A DNA stretch of 27,066 bases from assembly GCA_934101625.1 (NCBI GenBank), contig CAKORV010000011.1:1-27066 (forward strand), written 5' to 3'. Made by a program: the position numbers and the translations under genes. This stretch comes from an uncultured Bacilli bacterium. GTDB taxonomy: Bacteria > Bacillota_I > Bacilli_A > RF39 > UBA660. Below the pieces are notes generated by a model. That model did no database searches and had not been told where the DNA came from. It saw only the letters and a list, made by a program, of their open reading frames with translations. This document shows positions 6,369 to 15,445 of this stretch, one piece after another (position 1 is the first letter of the stretch; each line of letters begins with the position of its first letter).

Positions 6369-7422
6369 CTTGTATACCCATTTTCAATTTTTGGTCTTCA
6401 GTTATTAGAGCTTCTATTACTTCATCTAAATTACCTTCCATTACTTTATCTAAGTGCATTATAGTAAAGTTTATTCTATGGTCAGTTAATCTATTTTGTG
6501 GATAGTTGTATGTCCTTATTTTTTCAGAACGATCTCCTGTTCCTATTTTAGTTTTTCTATCAGCTCCTATTTTTTCTTCTTGTTCTTTTAGTTTTAAATC
6601 ATATAATCTGGATTTTAATATTGTTAATGCTTTTTCTTTATTTTTTATTTGACTTCTTTCAACTTGACAATAAACCATTAAACCTGTAGGTATATGAGTT
6701 ACTCTTACAGCTGAGTCAGTAGTATTTACGCATTGTCCCCCAGCGCCTGATGAACGACATACATCTATTTTTAAGTCTTTTTCATTTAATTCTACTTCAA
6801 CATCTTCTGCTTCAGGCATTACTAGGACTGTCGCAGTAGAAGTATGAACTCTTCCTTGAGATTCTGTTGCTGGTACTCTTTGAACACGGTGTGAACCACT
6901 TTCAAATTTTAATTTTGAATAAACATTATCACCTGATAGCATAAATTCTATTCCTGCATAACCACCTGATTCTCCTGGAACCTCATTAGTTATTTCTAAT
7001 TTCCATCCCATTTTTTCAGCATATTTAGAATACATTCTAAATAAATCTCCAGCAAATATATTTCCTTCATCACCACCAGCTGCTCCTCTTATTTCCATAA
7101 TAACATTTTTGTCATCATTTGGATCTTTTGGTAGTAATAAAATTGTTATTTTATCTTCTAGTTCTTTTTTTTCTCCATTCAATCTTTCTATTTCTTCATG
7201 TGCAAAATCTGCTAGTTCAGGATCATGTGTCATTTCATGTGCTGCTTCTAAATCTTCAAGAACTTGAGTATATTTTTTTGAAACATTTACTGTTTCTTCT
7301 AATGAACTTTTTTCTTTATTTAATTCTTTCATTTTTTTGAAATCATTAAATACTTCTGGTTTCATTAATTCTTCAGTCAAATAATTATATCTTTCTTCTA
7401 TTAATTCTAATCTTTCTTTCAT
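6358..7422 (-). CDS. prfA: Peptide chain release factor 1 (RF1)
   Basis: RF1 terminates translation at UAA and UAG. The stop-recognition tripeptide PAT is at about 184-186 (QRVPATESQGR), in place of SPF in RF2. GGQ is at about 228-230 within RSSGAGGQCVNTTDSAVR. I chose the ATG at 7422 (354 residues) because AAAGGTG sits 6 nt upstream and the N-terminus MKERLELIEERY matches family starts. The ATG at 7437, 15 bp upstream, forms part of that ribosome site and has none of its own. The gene is followed by prmC in an overlapping pair and preceded by rpoE, with a palindromic stem-loop between. Confidence 0.96.
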   Translation of the reverse strand: MKERLELIEERYNYLTEELMKPEVFNDFKKMKELNKEKSSLEETVNVSKKYTQVLEDLEAAHEMTHDPELADFAHEEIERLNGEKKELEDKITILLLPKDPNDDKNVIMEIRGAAGGDEGNIFAGDLFRMYSKYAEKMGWKLEITNEVPGESGGYAGIEFMLSGDNVYSKLKFESGSHRVQRVPATESQGRVHTSTATVLVMPEAEDVEVELNEKDLKIDVCRSSGAGGQCVNTTDSAVRVTHIPTGLMVYCQVERSQIKNKEKALTILKSRLYDLKLKEQEEKIGADRKTKIGTGDRSEKIRTYNYPQNRLTDHRINFTIMHLDKVMEGNLDEVIEALITEDQKLKMGIQDEK

Positions 7423-7439
7423 TTTTTCACCTTTCATTT

Positions 7440-7468
7440 CTATTTTAACATAATTACGTTTAAAATAG
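7440..7468 (-). repeat. Stem-loop between rpoE and prfA
   Basis: Perfect 9-bp arms CTATTTTAA and TTAAAATAG are separated by 11 nt, directly before the prfA start region. No T-run follows on the minus strand, so it is not a standard terminator. It may be an mRNA processing or stability element. Confidence 0.4.
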
Positions 7469-7472
7469 TAAG

Positions 7473-7913
7473 CTAAAGGTCAGATTCATTTTCTTCATCA
7501 ACTACTACTAAGTCTTTGTATTCATCTTCTACTTCATCATCATCTGATTCTTTTGTTTCATCAATAAACATGTCATCTGTTTCATCAGTAGTTTCTGGAA
7601 TTTCTTCTTCTGTTTCTTCTACATCATCTTCATCATCTTCTACTTCATCTAAATCAATTTTAGATGTATGATTTTCCCTTAAATCCCAGAATCCCTTGTC
7701 TAGTTGAATAAATCTTTTTTCAGTTGCAAGTAATGTAAAAAAATCTGCTATTTGTGATTCATATGCTGATTCACCTAAATTTTGCAATTCACATATAATT
7801 TGGAAGATTTCACTAATCTTCATCTTTTTTCCTTTTTCTTTTAAGATTACATATGCTAAGTCATCAAATGACATAGTTTCTATTTCTTCTTCAGTTATTG
7901 TTTTTAATTTCAT
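7473..7913 (-). CDS. rpoE: DNA-directed RNA polymerase delta subunit
   Basis: The delta subunit of Bacillota RNA polymerase increases transcription specificity and recycling; it is not a sigma factor. The N-terminal HARE-HTH domain spans roughly residues 10-90, with MSFDDLAYVILKEKGKKM and DKGFWDLREN. It is followed by a disordered tail of about 55 residues dominated by Asp and Glu, the family's hallmark. I chose the ATG at 7913 (146 residues), since MKLKTITEEE matches family starts and a GGTG lies 6 nt upstream. An in-frame ATG at 7925 would add four residues (MVKK). The gene has its own promoter, diverges from the PBP gene and heads the rpoE-prfA-prmC set. Confidence 0.93.
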   Translation of the reverse strand: MKLKTITEEEIETMSFDDLAYVILKEKGKKMKISEIFQIICELQNLGESAYESQIADFFTLLATEKRFIQLDKGFWDLRENHTSKIDLDEVEDDEDDVEETEEEIPETTDETDDMFIDETKESDDDEVEDEYKDLVVVDEENESDL

Positions 7914-7940
7914 TTTTTTCACCATCGCTTTTCCAATAAA

Positions 7941-7968
7941 ATTATACTTATATTTTGTATAAAATCAA
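7941..7968 (-). promoter_or_regulatory. Promoter of rpoE
   Basis: On the minus strand TTGATT (7968-7963), a 16-bp spacer and TATAAT (7946-7941) lie about 28 bp upstream of the chosen rpoE start. Confidence 0.65.
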
Positions 7969-8018
7969 GTCATTTTATTAATCTTTTTTATTATATTCAT
8001 AAAATTTACATATTAATC

Positions 8019-10022
8019 ATGATTTTTGCTTATATTTTTAAATTTTTATCAAATAATATTAATATGAAAAAATTGTATATGGCTTGGAAAATATTCACTT
8101 TTGTAGTTATTGTTTCTTTCATAGTACTTATGGGATTTTATTTGTATGCTTATATTACACCTAAAATGGATATTAGAAGCGCTAATAGAATTGTTATGTA
8201 TGATAAGGATGAGAATGAGTTTTATTCGAATAGTTCTAATACAAACTGGGTTAGTTTAGATAAGATTAGTAAATACGCTATTGAAGGGATTGTTGCTACT
8301 GAAGATAAAAATTTTTATAGTCATAATGGATTTGATTTTTTAAGAATTGCTAAAGCATTATATCACGATATTAAGACGGGAAATTTAGACCAAGGTGCTT
8401 CAACTATTAGTCAGCAATATATTAAAAATTTATTTTTGTCTTTTGATAAAACATGGGAAAGAAAGATAGATGAAGCATATTTAACTTTTGAACTTGAAGT
8501 ACATTATACGAAAGATGAAATATTAGAAGGGTATTTGAATACAATTAATTTTGGTTCTGGAAATTACGGAATAGAAGATGCTAGTTTGTATTATTTTAAT
8601 AAACATGCTAGTGATTTAAGTTTAGCTGAAGCTAGTATTATAGTGGGAATACCTAAGAATCCAACATATTATAATCCTAAATATTATTATGATAATGCAA
8701 AGAAAAGACAGAAAGTTGTTTTAGATAGTATGTTAAATAATGACTATATAAATAAAGAAGAAAGAGATAAAGCATATAATGAAGAATTAAGTTTCTATGG
8801 AGTTAAAGCTAATAATTATGTTGTTAGTTCTTTATATTATAAGGATGCTGTGTTGGAAGAGTTGGAGAGTATTAGTGAAATTCCTAAATCATTAATTGAA
8901 GTAGGGGGAATTAAGATTTATACATATTTAGATATAGAAGCTCAGAAGAATATTGATAATATTATAGAAGAAGAAATGAAAGATAGTGGAGATTTGCAGG
9001 TAGGGGTTATGGTAAGAGAACCAAAGACTGGTAATGTTGTTGCATTAGTGGGTGGAAAAAACTATAATGAAAGTGAATTTAATAGGGTTACTCAAGCTAA
9101 AAGGCAGGTTGGTTCAACTTTTAAACCTATTCTTTATTATTCAGCTTTAGAAAATGGTATGACACCTGTTTCAACTTTTATGAGTGAAAAAACTACATTT
9201 GTTATTGATAAGAATCAAACATATACACCAAGCAATTATGCAGACAATTATGCTAATAAAGAGATCACAATGGCTGAAGCTATTGCTCTTTCTGATAATA
9301 TTTATGCAGTTAAAACTAATTTGTTTTTAGGCCCTAAAAATTTAAAAAATGTGGGTAAGAGAATGGGAATTAATACAAGTTTGTCGAGCAATGTTTCTCT
9401 AAGTTTAGGTACTACTGAAATTAGTATGTTAGATTATTCCAATGCATTTAATACTTTGGCTAATGAAGGAATTAAGAATAGACCTGTTTTTATTAAAAAA
9501 GTTACTGATTTAGATGGTAATGTTTTATATGAAAATAATTATGAAGAAGAACAAGTTTTAGATAAAAGAATGACTTTTATTTTAAATGAAATGATGAGTA
9601 ATACATACAATTATGATTATATTGATTATACTTCTCCAACTATGTTAAGTATTAGTGGGATGTTAAGTAAAAAATATGCTGTTAAATCTGGAAGTACTGC
9701 GACCGATTTTTGGGTAGTGGGATATAATCCAGATGCGTTGGTAATGGTATGGAATGGTTTTGATGATAATAAAAGTGTGGATGATATTTCTTCTAAAATT
9801 ACTAAAAAAATATGGGCTAGGTCAATTGAGGCTTATTTAAATGGAAAAGATGATAATTGGTATAGTATTCCAAATGGTGTAACTGGAACTTTTGTTAATC
9901 CTATTAGTGGAAGCACTACTGATTTATCAACCAAAGATTTACTTTATTTTATTAAAGGAACTGAACCTAATTACAATGAAACAAGTAAAAATAATATTTT
10001 TATGAAAGAAAAAACTCCTTAA
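8019..10022 (+). CDS. Class A penicillin-binding protein (GT51 glycosyltransferase plus transpeptidase)
   Basis: This bifunctional enzyme polymerises glycan strands from lipid II and cross-links peptides outside the membrane. After a short cytosolic tail and one transmembrane helix (23-46) comes the GT51 domain, with catalytic Glu95 in ATEDKNFYSHNG and QGASTISQQYIKNLF (125-139). The transpeptidase has S366-T-F-K369, S425-D-N427 and K556-S-G; the last is KSG rather than KTG, an accepted variant. The 667-residue length is normal for the PBP1A/PBPF type, without extra C-terminal domains. No Shine-Dalgarno sequence is visible before ATG 8019 or the in-frame ATGs at 8064 and 8079, so the start is uncertain by up to 20 residues. 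It diverges from rpoE and converges on noc. Confidence 0.93.
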   Translation: MIFAYIFKFLSNNINMKKLYMAWKIFTFVVIVSFIVLMGFYLYAYITPKMDIRSANRIVMYDKDENEFYSNSSNTNWVSLDKISKYAIEGIVATEDKNFYSHNGFDFLRIAKALYHDIKTGNLDQGASTISQQYIKNLFLSFDKTWERKIDEAYLTFELEVHYTKDEILEGYLNTINFGSGNYGIEDASLYYFNKHASDLSLAEASIIVGIPKNPTYYNPKYYYDNAKKRQKVVLDSMLNNDYINKEERDKAYNEELSFYGVKANNYVVSSLYYKDAVLEELESISEIPKSLIEVGGIKIYTYLDIEAQKNIDNIIEEEMKDSGDLQVGVMVREPKTGNVVALVGGKNYNESEFNRVTQAKRQVGSTFKPILYYSALENGMTPVSTFMSEKTTFVIDKNQTYTPSNYADNYANKEITMAEAIALSDNIYAVKTNLFLGPKNLKNVGKRMGINTSLSSNVSLSLGTTEISMLDYSNAFNTLANEGIKNRPVFIKKVTDLDGNVLYENNYEEEQVLDKRMTFILNEMMSNTYNYDYIDYTSPTMLSISGMLSKKYAVKSGSTATDFWVVGYNPDALVMVWNGFDDNKSVDDISSKITKKIWARSIEAYLNGKDDNWYSIPNGVTGTFVNPISGSTTDLSTKDLLYFIKGTEPNYNETSKNNIFMKEKTP

Positions 10023-10040
10023 ATAGGAGTTAATCTTTTT
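10013..10040. terminator. Bidirectional terminator between the PBP gene and noc
   Basis: Perfect 7-bp stem AACTCCT (10013-10019) with AGGAGTT (10025-10031) and a 5-nt loop. A T-rich run follows on the plus strand and TTTTTTCTTTC on the minus strand. Both convergent genes stop inside it. Confidence 0.85.
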
Positions 10041-11265
10041 TTATTTTTATTATTATTTGATACATATCTTCAAAATCAAATTCTTCTGTTTCTACATCAA
10101 ATCCTAAGTCTTCTATTTCTCTTACTTCATTTCTTGCTTTGTTTATTGCAGTACTTATACTCTTTGTTTCTGACGTAGAAGGTTCAGGTTGTGGTTGAAC
10201 CGGTGGTTCTTGTTGTTTTTTAAATTCTTCTATTAAACTATTTGTTGATGTATTGTTATCTGTTTCTATTGGTTGAACTTGTTTATTTGGAATGTCAAAG
10301 TCAAGTGTTTCTGTTTCTACCTCTTCAAAAGGATTGATTGACATTTTGTTTGTTCCGACAATATTTCCCATATCTAAATTTGTTTTTTGATCTTCTAGTG
10401 ATGCAGTTTTATTTTCTGCTTGTGCAGATTTTTCTTGACTTTCTGTTCTTAGTAACATGCTTATATCAGCTTCCTTATGAGTTGGTATTATATTTTCTGC
10501 CTCATTTCTTATTTTATTTGTATCAACATCAAATGCTGTTGGTGTACTTGATGGTGGTTCTGGAACTGGTGTTGTATCTAAAGTTTCTATTTTTTCTTCT
10601 GGTATTACTGATTCTGTTTTTTCTAAAATTGGTTGTGTTGGTTGACTAGTTGGAATGGATTTTCCAAGTAGTTTTGCTATTTCTTCATCAGTTTGCCTTA
10701 CTGTTAATCTTTCATTAATAATTCTATTTAACATATTTATTTGCATATTAGCATCTGTTAAAAGTAGTAAACTTCTAGCATGTCTTTCTGATATTTGATT
10801 TTTTAAAAGAGCTTCTTTTACCTGAATAGTTAATGATAATAGTCTTAATTTATTTGCAATTGTTGGTTGAGATACACCCATTCTTTGTGCTAATTGTTCT
10901 TGTGTAAGGTATCCCATATCAAGTATTTTTTTATAGGATTGTGCTTCTTCTATAGCAGTTAAATTTTTTCTTTGTAAATTTTCTACTACAGCAACTTCTG
11001 CACTTTGCTTATCATCTATATTCATTACAATAGCTGGTACTGTTTGAAGACCTGCTTTTACTGATGCTTTGTATCTTCTTTCACCAGCAATGATTTCATA
11101 CTTATCTCCAACACGCCTTAAAACTAATGGTTGTATTATGCCATGTAGTTTAATGCTCTCTGCTAGATTATCTAATTCTTTCTCATTGAATTCTAGTCTT
11201 GGTTGAAATCTGTTTGGTATGATTTCATCAATTCTAATATTGTAAATTTCATTTTCTCTATTCAT
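10030..11265 (-). CDS. noc: Nucleoid occlusion protein Noc (ParB-like)
   Basis: Noc is a ParB-fold CTP-dependent DNA clamp that binds NBS sites and blocks FtsZ assembly over the nucleoid. The N-terminal CTPase domain includes IIPNRFQPR and GERRYKA (61-67). The helix-turn-helix is at about 119-145. As I recall the published ParB/Noc specificity positions, this protein has Gln133, Lys139, Ser144 and Arg161; three of these four are the Noc choice. The C-terminal dimerisation domain (369-411) ends YQIIIKIKKD, like Noc. A perfect NBS lies 4 kb away. Two oddities: there is no amphipathic membrane-targeting N-terminus, and a linker of about 167 residues rich in Glu, Thr, Pro, Gln and Ser (202-368) separates the last two domains. 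The ribosome site AAAGGGG fixes the start. A Spo0J/ParB identity is less likely. Confidence 0.88.
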   Translation of the reverse strand: MNRENEIYNIRIDEIIPNRFQPRLEFNEKELDNLAESIKLHGIIQPLVLRRVGDKYEIIAGERRYKASVKAGLQTVPAIVMNIDDKQSAEVAVVENLQRKNLTAIEEAQSYKKILDMGYLTQEQLAQRMGVSQPTIANKLRLLSLTIQVKEALLKNQISERHARSLLLLTDANMQINMLNRIINERLTVRQTDEEIAKLLGKSIPTSQPTQPILEKTESVIPEEKIETLDTTPVPEPPSSTPTAFDVDTNKIRNEAENIIPTHKEADISMLLRTESQEKSAQAENKTASLEDQKTNLDMGNIVGTNKMSINPFEEVETETLDFDIPNKQVQPIETDNNTSTNSLIEEFKKQQEPPVQPQPEPSTSETKSISTAINKARNEVREIEDLGFDVETEEFDFEDMYQIIIKIKKD

Positions 11266-11296
11266 TATTTCAGCCCCTTTATCTTATTCTTATTTA

Positions 11297-11325
11297 ATTT
11301 TATATTATTTTTCGACTTTTTTCAA
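11297..11325 (-). promoter_or_regulatory. Candidate promoter of noc
   Basis: On the minus strand TTGAAA (11325-11320), a 17-bp spacer and TAAAAT (11302-11297) lie after the rsmG terminator, so noc appears to be transcribed separately. Confidence 0.5.
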
Positions 11326-11345
11326 GTGTTTTATAGAAATTGTAA

Positions 11346-11378
11346 TTAAAAAAGAACATCATTTTATTTGATATTCTT
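11346..11378 (-). terminator. Intrinsic terminator of mnmE-mnmG-rsmG
   Basis: On the minus strand AAGAATATCA (11378-11369) pairs with TGATGTTCTT (11361-11352), 10 bp with one G-U, then TTTTTAA. The rsmG stop codon lies in the loop. Confidence 0.75.
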
Positions 11379-12077
11379 TGTTTCTTTTATTATCTTTGAA
11401 TATTCTCTTGGATATAAAGTATTTGTTTTTTCCAACTTTTGAATTACTAAGATACTTCTTTTTGAATTTTCTATTGGTAAAAAGTATTCGTATTTGTTGA
11501 TTATTTTTGATTTTAGTTTTGATAATATTTCTTTACTTTCTTCCAGTTCTTTTTCATATTCTGCTTTCATTGGAATGAAATAACCATTTGTTTTTAATGC
11601 TGGAATTTCTAATTCACTTAAATTTTTTAGATGAGAAACGGCTCTTGAAGTTGCTAAATCAAATTTTTCTCTATTAAGTCTTGTAAAATCTTCGGCGCGT
11701 TTATTTATTATTGTAATATTTGAAAGTGATAACTTTTCTTTTACTATATTAATAAAGTTGCACTTTTTTTGACTACTTTCAATTAATGTAAAATCTTTAT
11801 CTTCATTTAGTATAGCTAGTGGTATACTTGGAAATCCTGCACCTACACCAATGTCTAATATGCTAGATGATCTTTTAAACTCTTTAGTTGTCATTAAATA
11901 TAGAGAATCATAGAAATGTTTTAAATATATGTCATTATCTTTAATTATTGTTGTTAGATTAAATTTTTGATTATATTCTTTTAGTAATTCTTTAAATTTA
12001 TCTAATTTTTCTAATTGATTATTTGATATATCTATATTTATTTTTTTTAATTCTTTTATAAATTCTTCTTTATTCAT
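11364..12077 (-). CDS. rsmG: 16S rRNA (guanine-527-N7)-methyltransferase RsmG (GidB)
   Basis: RsmG methylates G527 in the 530 loop of 16S rRNA; loss gives low-level streptomycin resistance in other bacteria. The 237-residue length fits the family. The S-adenosylmethionine motif is ILDIGVGAGFPSIPLAI. FNLTTI near the N-terminus and TSRAVSHLKNL in the middle are family signatures. It overlaps the mnmG 3' end by 8 bp and is the last gene of the mnmE-mnmG-rsmG transcript. Confidence 0.95.
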   Translation of the reverse strand: MNKEEFIKELKKINIDISNNQLEKLDKFKELLKEYNQKFNLTTIIKDNDIYLKHFYDSLYLMTTKEFKRSSSILDIGVGAGFPSIPLAILNEDKDFTLIESSQKKCNFINIVKEKLSLSNITIINKRAEDFTRLNREKFDLATSRAVSHLKNLSELEIPALKTNGYFIPMKAEYEKELEESKEILSKLKSKIINKYEYFLPIENSKRSILVIQKLEKTNTLYPREYSKIIKETKNIK

Positions 12078-13950
12078 TGGGATATTCCTTTTTTAAATAA
12101 ACTAATAACATTGTTATATCTGCTGGATTAACTCCACTTATACGAGTTGCTTGACCAATTGTAAGCGGTTTTACTTGTTCTAATTTTTGTCTTGCCTCTG
12201 TTGCTATGTTTCTTACTTTTTCATAATCAATATCTTCCGGTATTTTTTTCTTTTCTAAATTTAACATTTTTTCTACTTCTTTTTCTGTTTTGTCAATGTA
12301 ACCTTTATATTTTATACTTATTTCAACTTGTTCTTTTGCTTCATCATAGTATGTTAAATTTTTCATTTCATTAAGTATTGGTTTAGAAATAATTTTTTCT
12401 AAATTTTCTATAGTTAATTCTGGACGCTTTAATAATTCATAAACGGATTTTGATTCTGTTAATGGACTTGATCCTAGTTCTATAAGATAATCATTATGTT
12501 TAGTATCTATCATTATTGAATGTAATTTTTCTTTTAGTATTTCTATGTCTTTTAATTTTTGAGTAAAGATATTATATTTTTCATCATTTATTAATCCAAC
12601 TTTTCTTCCTATTTCAGTTAGTCTTATATCTGCATTATCATGTCTTAGCAATAATCTGAATTCAGCACGACTAGTTAGTAATCTATAAGGTTCTGTTATA
12701 CCTTTGTTTATTAAGTCATCAATTAAAACACCTATGTATGCTTCGTTTCTTTTTAAAATTAGTGGTTCTTTGTTTTCTAATGCAAGCCCTGCATTTATTC
12801 CAGCGATAAGTCCTTGTGCGGCTGCTTCTTCATATCCACTTGTTCCGTTTATTTGACCAGCTGTATATAGTCCTTTTATTTTTTTTGTTTCTAAAGTCAT
12901 TTTTAATTCAGTAGAGTATACTGCATCATATTCTATAGCATAACCATATTTTGTGATTTTTGCATTATGTAATCCTTCCATTGAATGTATTAATTCTTCT
13001 TGTAGATTTTCTGGCATAGTGGTTGAAAATCCACCTACATAAATTTCATCACCATTTTTTCTTTCTGGTTCTAAGAATATTTGATGTCTGTCTTTATCTC
13101 TAAATTTAACTATTTTATCTTCTACTGAAGGACAATATCTTGGGCCAATTCCTACTATTAATCCACTATAAAGAGCACATTTGTCTAAATTGTCCAAAAT
13201 TATTTGATGCGTTGTTTTATTTGTGTAAGTTAAGTAGCAAGGTATTTGATTTTCAATAGAGTAGTTAGGTTTATAAAAATTACTAAAACTTAATAATTCT
13301 TTATCTCCTCCTTCTACAGAACACTCATCGTAGTTTATAGTGCTTTTTAATACTCTTGGTGGTGTTCCAGTTTTTAGTCTTCTCATTGTAAGACCATTGT
13401 CTTGCATACTTTGACTTAAATATAATGATGGCTTTTCTCCATGTGGGCCGCCCTTTGCTTTGTTATGTCCTCTTAGTATATCTGCATTAAGGTAAGTTCC
13501 AGTTGTAATTATGACTTTTTTTGAATATATATTTTCATTATTTTCTGTTGTTATACCTTTAATTTCGTTGTTTTCAACTATTATACTTTTAACTAATTCT
13601 TCTTTTATGGTTAGATTTTCTGTTGATTGTAATGTTTTTAGCATGTTTTCTGGGTATGTTGTTTTGTCTGCTTGACATCTTAAACTGCGAACTCCAGGTC
13701 CTTTTTTGCTATTAAGCATTTTTATTTGCAAGTGAGACTTGTCAGCATTTATTCCCATCTCTCCGCCTAAAGCATCTATTTCTCTTACGACAATTCCTTT
13801 AGCTGAACCTCCAATTGATGGATTACAAGGCATATCAGCAATATTTTTTATGTTACCTGTTATTAATAATGTTTTATGTCCCATTCTAGCGGTAGCAAGT
13901 GATGCTTCACAACCAGCATGTCCACCTCCAATAACAATTACTTCGTACAT
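12070..13950 (-). CDS. mnmG: tRNA U34 carboxymethylaminomethyl synthesis enzyme MnmG (GidA)
   Basis: MnmG is the FAD-containing partner of MnmE; together they modify the wobble uridine of several tRNAs. The N-terminal FAD motif is VIGGGHAGCEASLATARMG. DMPCNPSIGGSAKG and GTPPR follow, and IGQATRISGVNPADI closes the C-terminal helical domain that docks MnmE. The 626-residue length is standard. AGGAGG lies 5 nt before the ATG, 10 bp downstream of mnmE, so both subunits of the complex are made from one transcript. Confidence 0.97.
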   Translation of the reverse strand: MYEVIVIGGGHAGCEASLATARMGHKTLLITGNIKNIADMPCNPSIGGSAKGIVVREIDALGGEMGINADKSHLQIKMLNSKKGPGVRSLRCQADKTTYPENMLKTLQSTENLTIKEELVKSIIVENNEIKGITTENNENIYSKKVIITTGTYLNADILRGHNKAKGGPHGEKPSLYLSQSMQDNGLTMRRLKTGTPPRVLKSTINYDECSVEGGDKELLSFSNFYKPNYSIENQIPCYLTYTNKTTHQIILDNLDKCALYSGLIVGIGPRYCPSVEDKIVKFRDKDRHQIFLEPERKNGDEIYVGGFSTTMPENLQEELIHSMEGLHNAKITKYGYAIEYDAVYSTELKMTLETKKIKGLYTAGQINGTSGYEEAAAQGLIAGINAGLALENKEPLILKRNEAYIGVLIDDLINKGITEPYRLLTSRAEFRLLLRHDNADIRLTEIGRKVGLINDEKYNIFTQKLKDIEILKEKLHSIMIDTKHNDYLIELGSSPLTESKSVYELLKRPELTIENLEKIISKPILNEMKNLTYYDEAKEQVEISIKYKGYIDKTEKEVEKMLNLEKKKIPEDIDYEKVRNIATEARQKLEQVKPLTIGQATRISGVNPADITMLLVYLKKEYPNE

Positions 13951-13960
13951 TTTTTGCCTC

Positions 13961-15316
13961 CTATTTTCCTAAACAGAATTTACTAAATATTTCATCTAAT
14001 AATTCTTCTTTATATGAATCTCCAATTATTTCTCCTAATGTTTCCCATAAATTTTGTAAATCAATTTGAATTAAATCTACTGGAGTTTGATTTTCATTTT
14101 GTTTTTTTATTTCTTTTATTATTTCTAATGATTTTTTTACTAAAGATATTTGTCTAGCATTAGATATATATGTTAAATCATTAGTTTCTAATTCATTTAA
14201 ATTAAACATTTTATTTATTTCTTCATATATTTTCTCTATGTTTTGATTGTTTTTTACAGAACATTTTATAATATTGTATTTTTCAAATTTGCTTAAATCT
14301 ATCTTTGTGTTCAAATCTTGCTTATTTATAATAACTAATACTTTTTTTGAATTAATTTTATCTAATATTTCATAATCTTCTTCGGTAATTTCTTTACTTC
14401 CATCGAATATAGCTATTATTAAGTCTGCTTCTTCTATAATTTTTTCACTTTTTTGTACACCAATTTGTTCAACAATATTATCTGTTTTTCTTATACCTGC
14501 GGTGTCTATCAAATATAAAGGAATTCCGTTTATATATATTGTTCCTTCAACTATATCTCTTGTAGTTCCTTCTATGTCAGTTACTATTGCTTTTTCTTCG
14601 TCTAAAAGTCTATTTAATAGACTACTTTTACCAACATTTGGTTTTCCTATTATTCCAACTTTTATTCCATTTTTAATTAGTTTACCTTTTTCTGATTCTT
14701 TAAGTATTTTGTTTAAACTTGTTTCGATCTCATTTATATTTTCTTTTAGTATATTATTTGTGATTTCAATAGCATCCTCATATTCTGGATAATCAATGTT
14801 TACTTCTATGTTAGCAATTATACTTAATATTTTTTCTTTTAAATTTTTTATCATATCTGTTAGTATTCCTGACACACCATTCATACTCATTTTTCTAGCT
14901 TTTTCTGTTTTAGCATTTATTATATCTTCTACAGCTTCAACTTCAATTAAATCTTTTTTGCCATTTAAAAATGCTCTTTTGATAAATTCACCAGGTTCAG
15001 CTAGCCTACATCCAGATGTTAATAGAATTTCTAATATTTTATTTGTTGTCGCTAATCCACCGTGACAATTTATTTCAACAACATCTTCTCCTGTATAAGT
15101 TTTTGGGGATTTAAATACTGATACTAAAACTTCGTCAATTTTTTCGTTATTGTATTCAATGTAACCATAGTGAATAGTATATGTATTTGAGACAGTTAAA
15201 TCATGTCCTTTAAAAATTTTATTTACTATTTCAATTGATTCTTTTCCACTTACTTTTATTATATTAATTGCGCTTACTCCTGAAGCTGTTGCAATTGCTG
15301 TTATTGTATCTTCCAT
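13961..15316 (-). CDS. mnmE: tRNA modification GTPase MnmE (TrmE)
   Basis: MnmE is a potassium-dependent GTPase that works with MnmG on tRNA U34. The N-terminal folate-binding domain begins DTITAIATASGVSAI. The inserted G domain has GKPNVGKS (224-231), DIEGTTRD, DTAGIR and NKQD. The C-terminus is FCLGK, keeping the Cys of the conserved C-(I/L/V)-GK motif. The 451-residue length is normal. The start has a GAAGGA site. A strong promoter with an extended -10 lies 24 bp upstream, and an NBS lies farther upstream. Confidence 0.97.
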   Translation of the reverse strand: MEDTITAIATASGVSAINIIKVSGKESIEIVNKIFKGHDLTVSNTYTIHYGYIEYNNEKIDEVLVSVFKSPKTYTGEDVVEINCHGGLATTNKILEILLTSGCRLAEPGEFIKRAFLNGKKDLIEVEAVEDIINAKTEKARKMSMNGVSGILTDMIKNLKEKILSIIANIEVNIDYPEYEDAIEITNNILKENINEIETSLNKILKESEKGKLIKNGIKVGIIGKPNVGKSSLLNRLLDEEKAIVTDIEGTTRDIVEGTIYINGIPLYLIDTAGIRKTDNIVEQIGVQKSEKIIEEADLIIAIFDGSKEITEEDYEILDKINSKKVLVIINKQDLNTKIDLSKFEKYNIIKCSVKNNQNIEKIYEEINKMFNLNELETNDLTYISNARQISLVKKSLEIIKEIKKQNENQTPVDLIQIDLQNLWETLGEIIGDSYKEELLDEIFSKFCLGK

Positions 15317-15339
15317 TTAAATTCCTTCTTTCGTGTGTG

Positions 15340-15368
15340 ATTATACCACTTTATTATTTAATTGTAAA
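15340..15368 (-). promoter_or_regulatory. Promoter of mnmE-mnmG-rsmG
   Basis: On the minus strand TTTACA (15368-15363), a 17-bp spacer and TATAAT (15345-15340) with a TGG extension. A second possible -35, TTGACA (15439-15434) with a weak TAACAT 17 bp on, lies next to the NBS. Confidence 0.75.
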
Positions 15369-15445
15369 TTGTATTTTTCTTACTACATAAATATTTTATT
15401 TATAAATAAGATGTTATTTAATTGTTAATAAGATGTCAAACAATT

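Noticed and set aside
10030..11265. Identity as Spo0J/ParB rather than Noc
   Set aside because: SQPTIANKLRLL and ISERHARSL plus the C-terminal end match Noc, and a perfect NBS is nearby. The parS array shows that a ParB probably also exists elsewhere.
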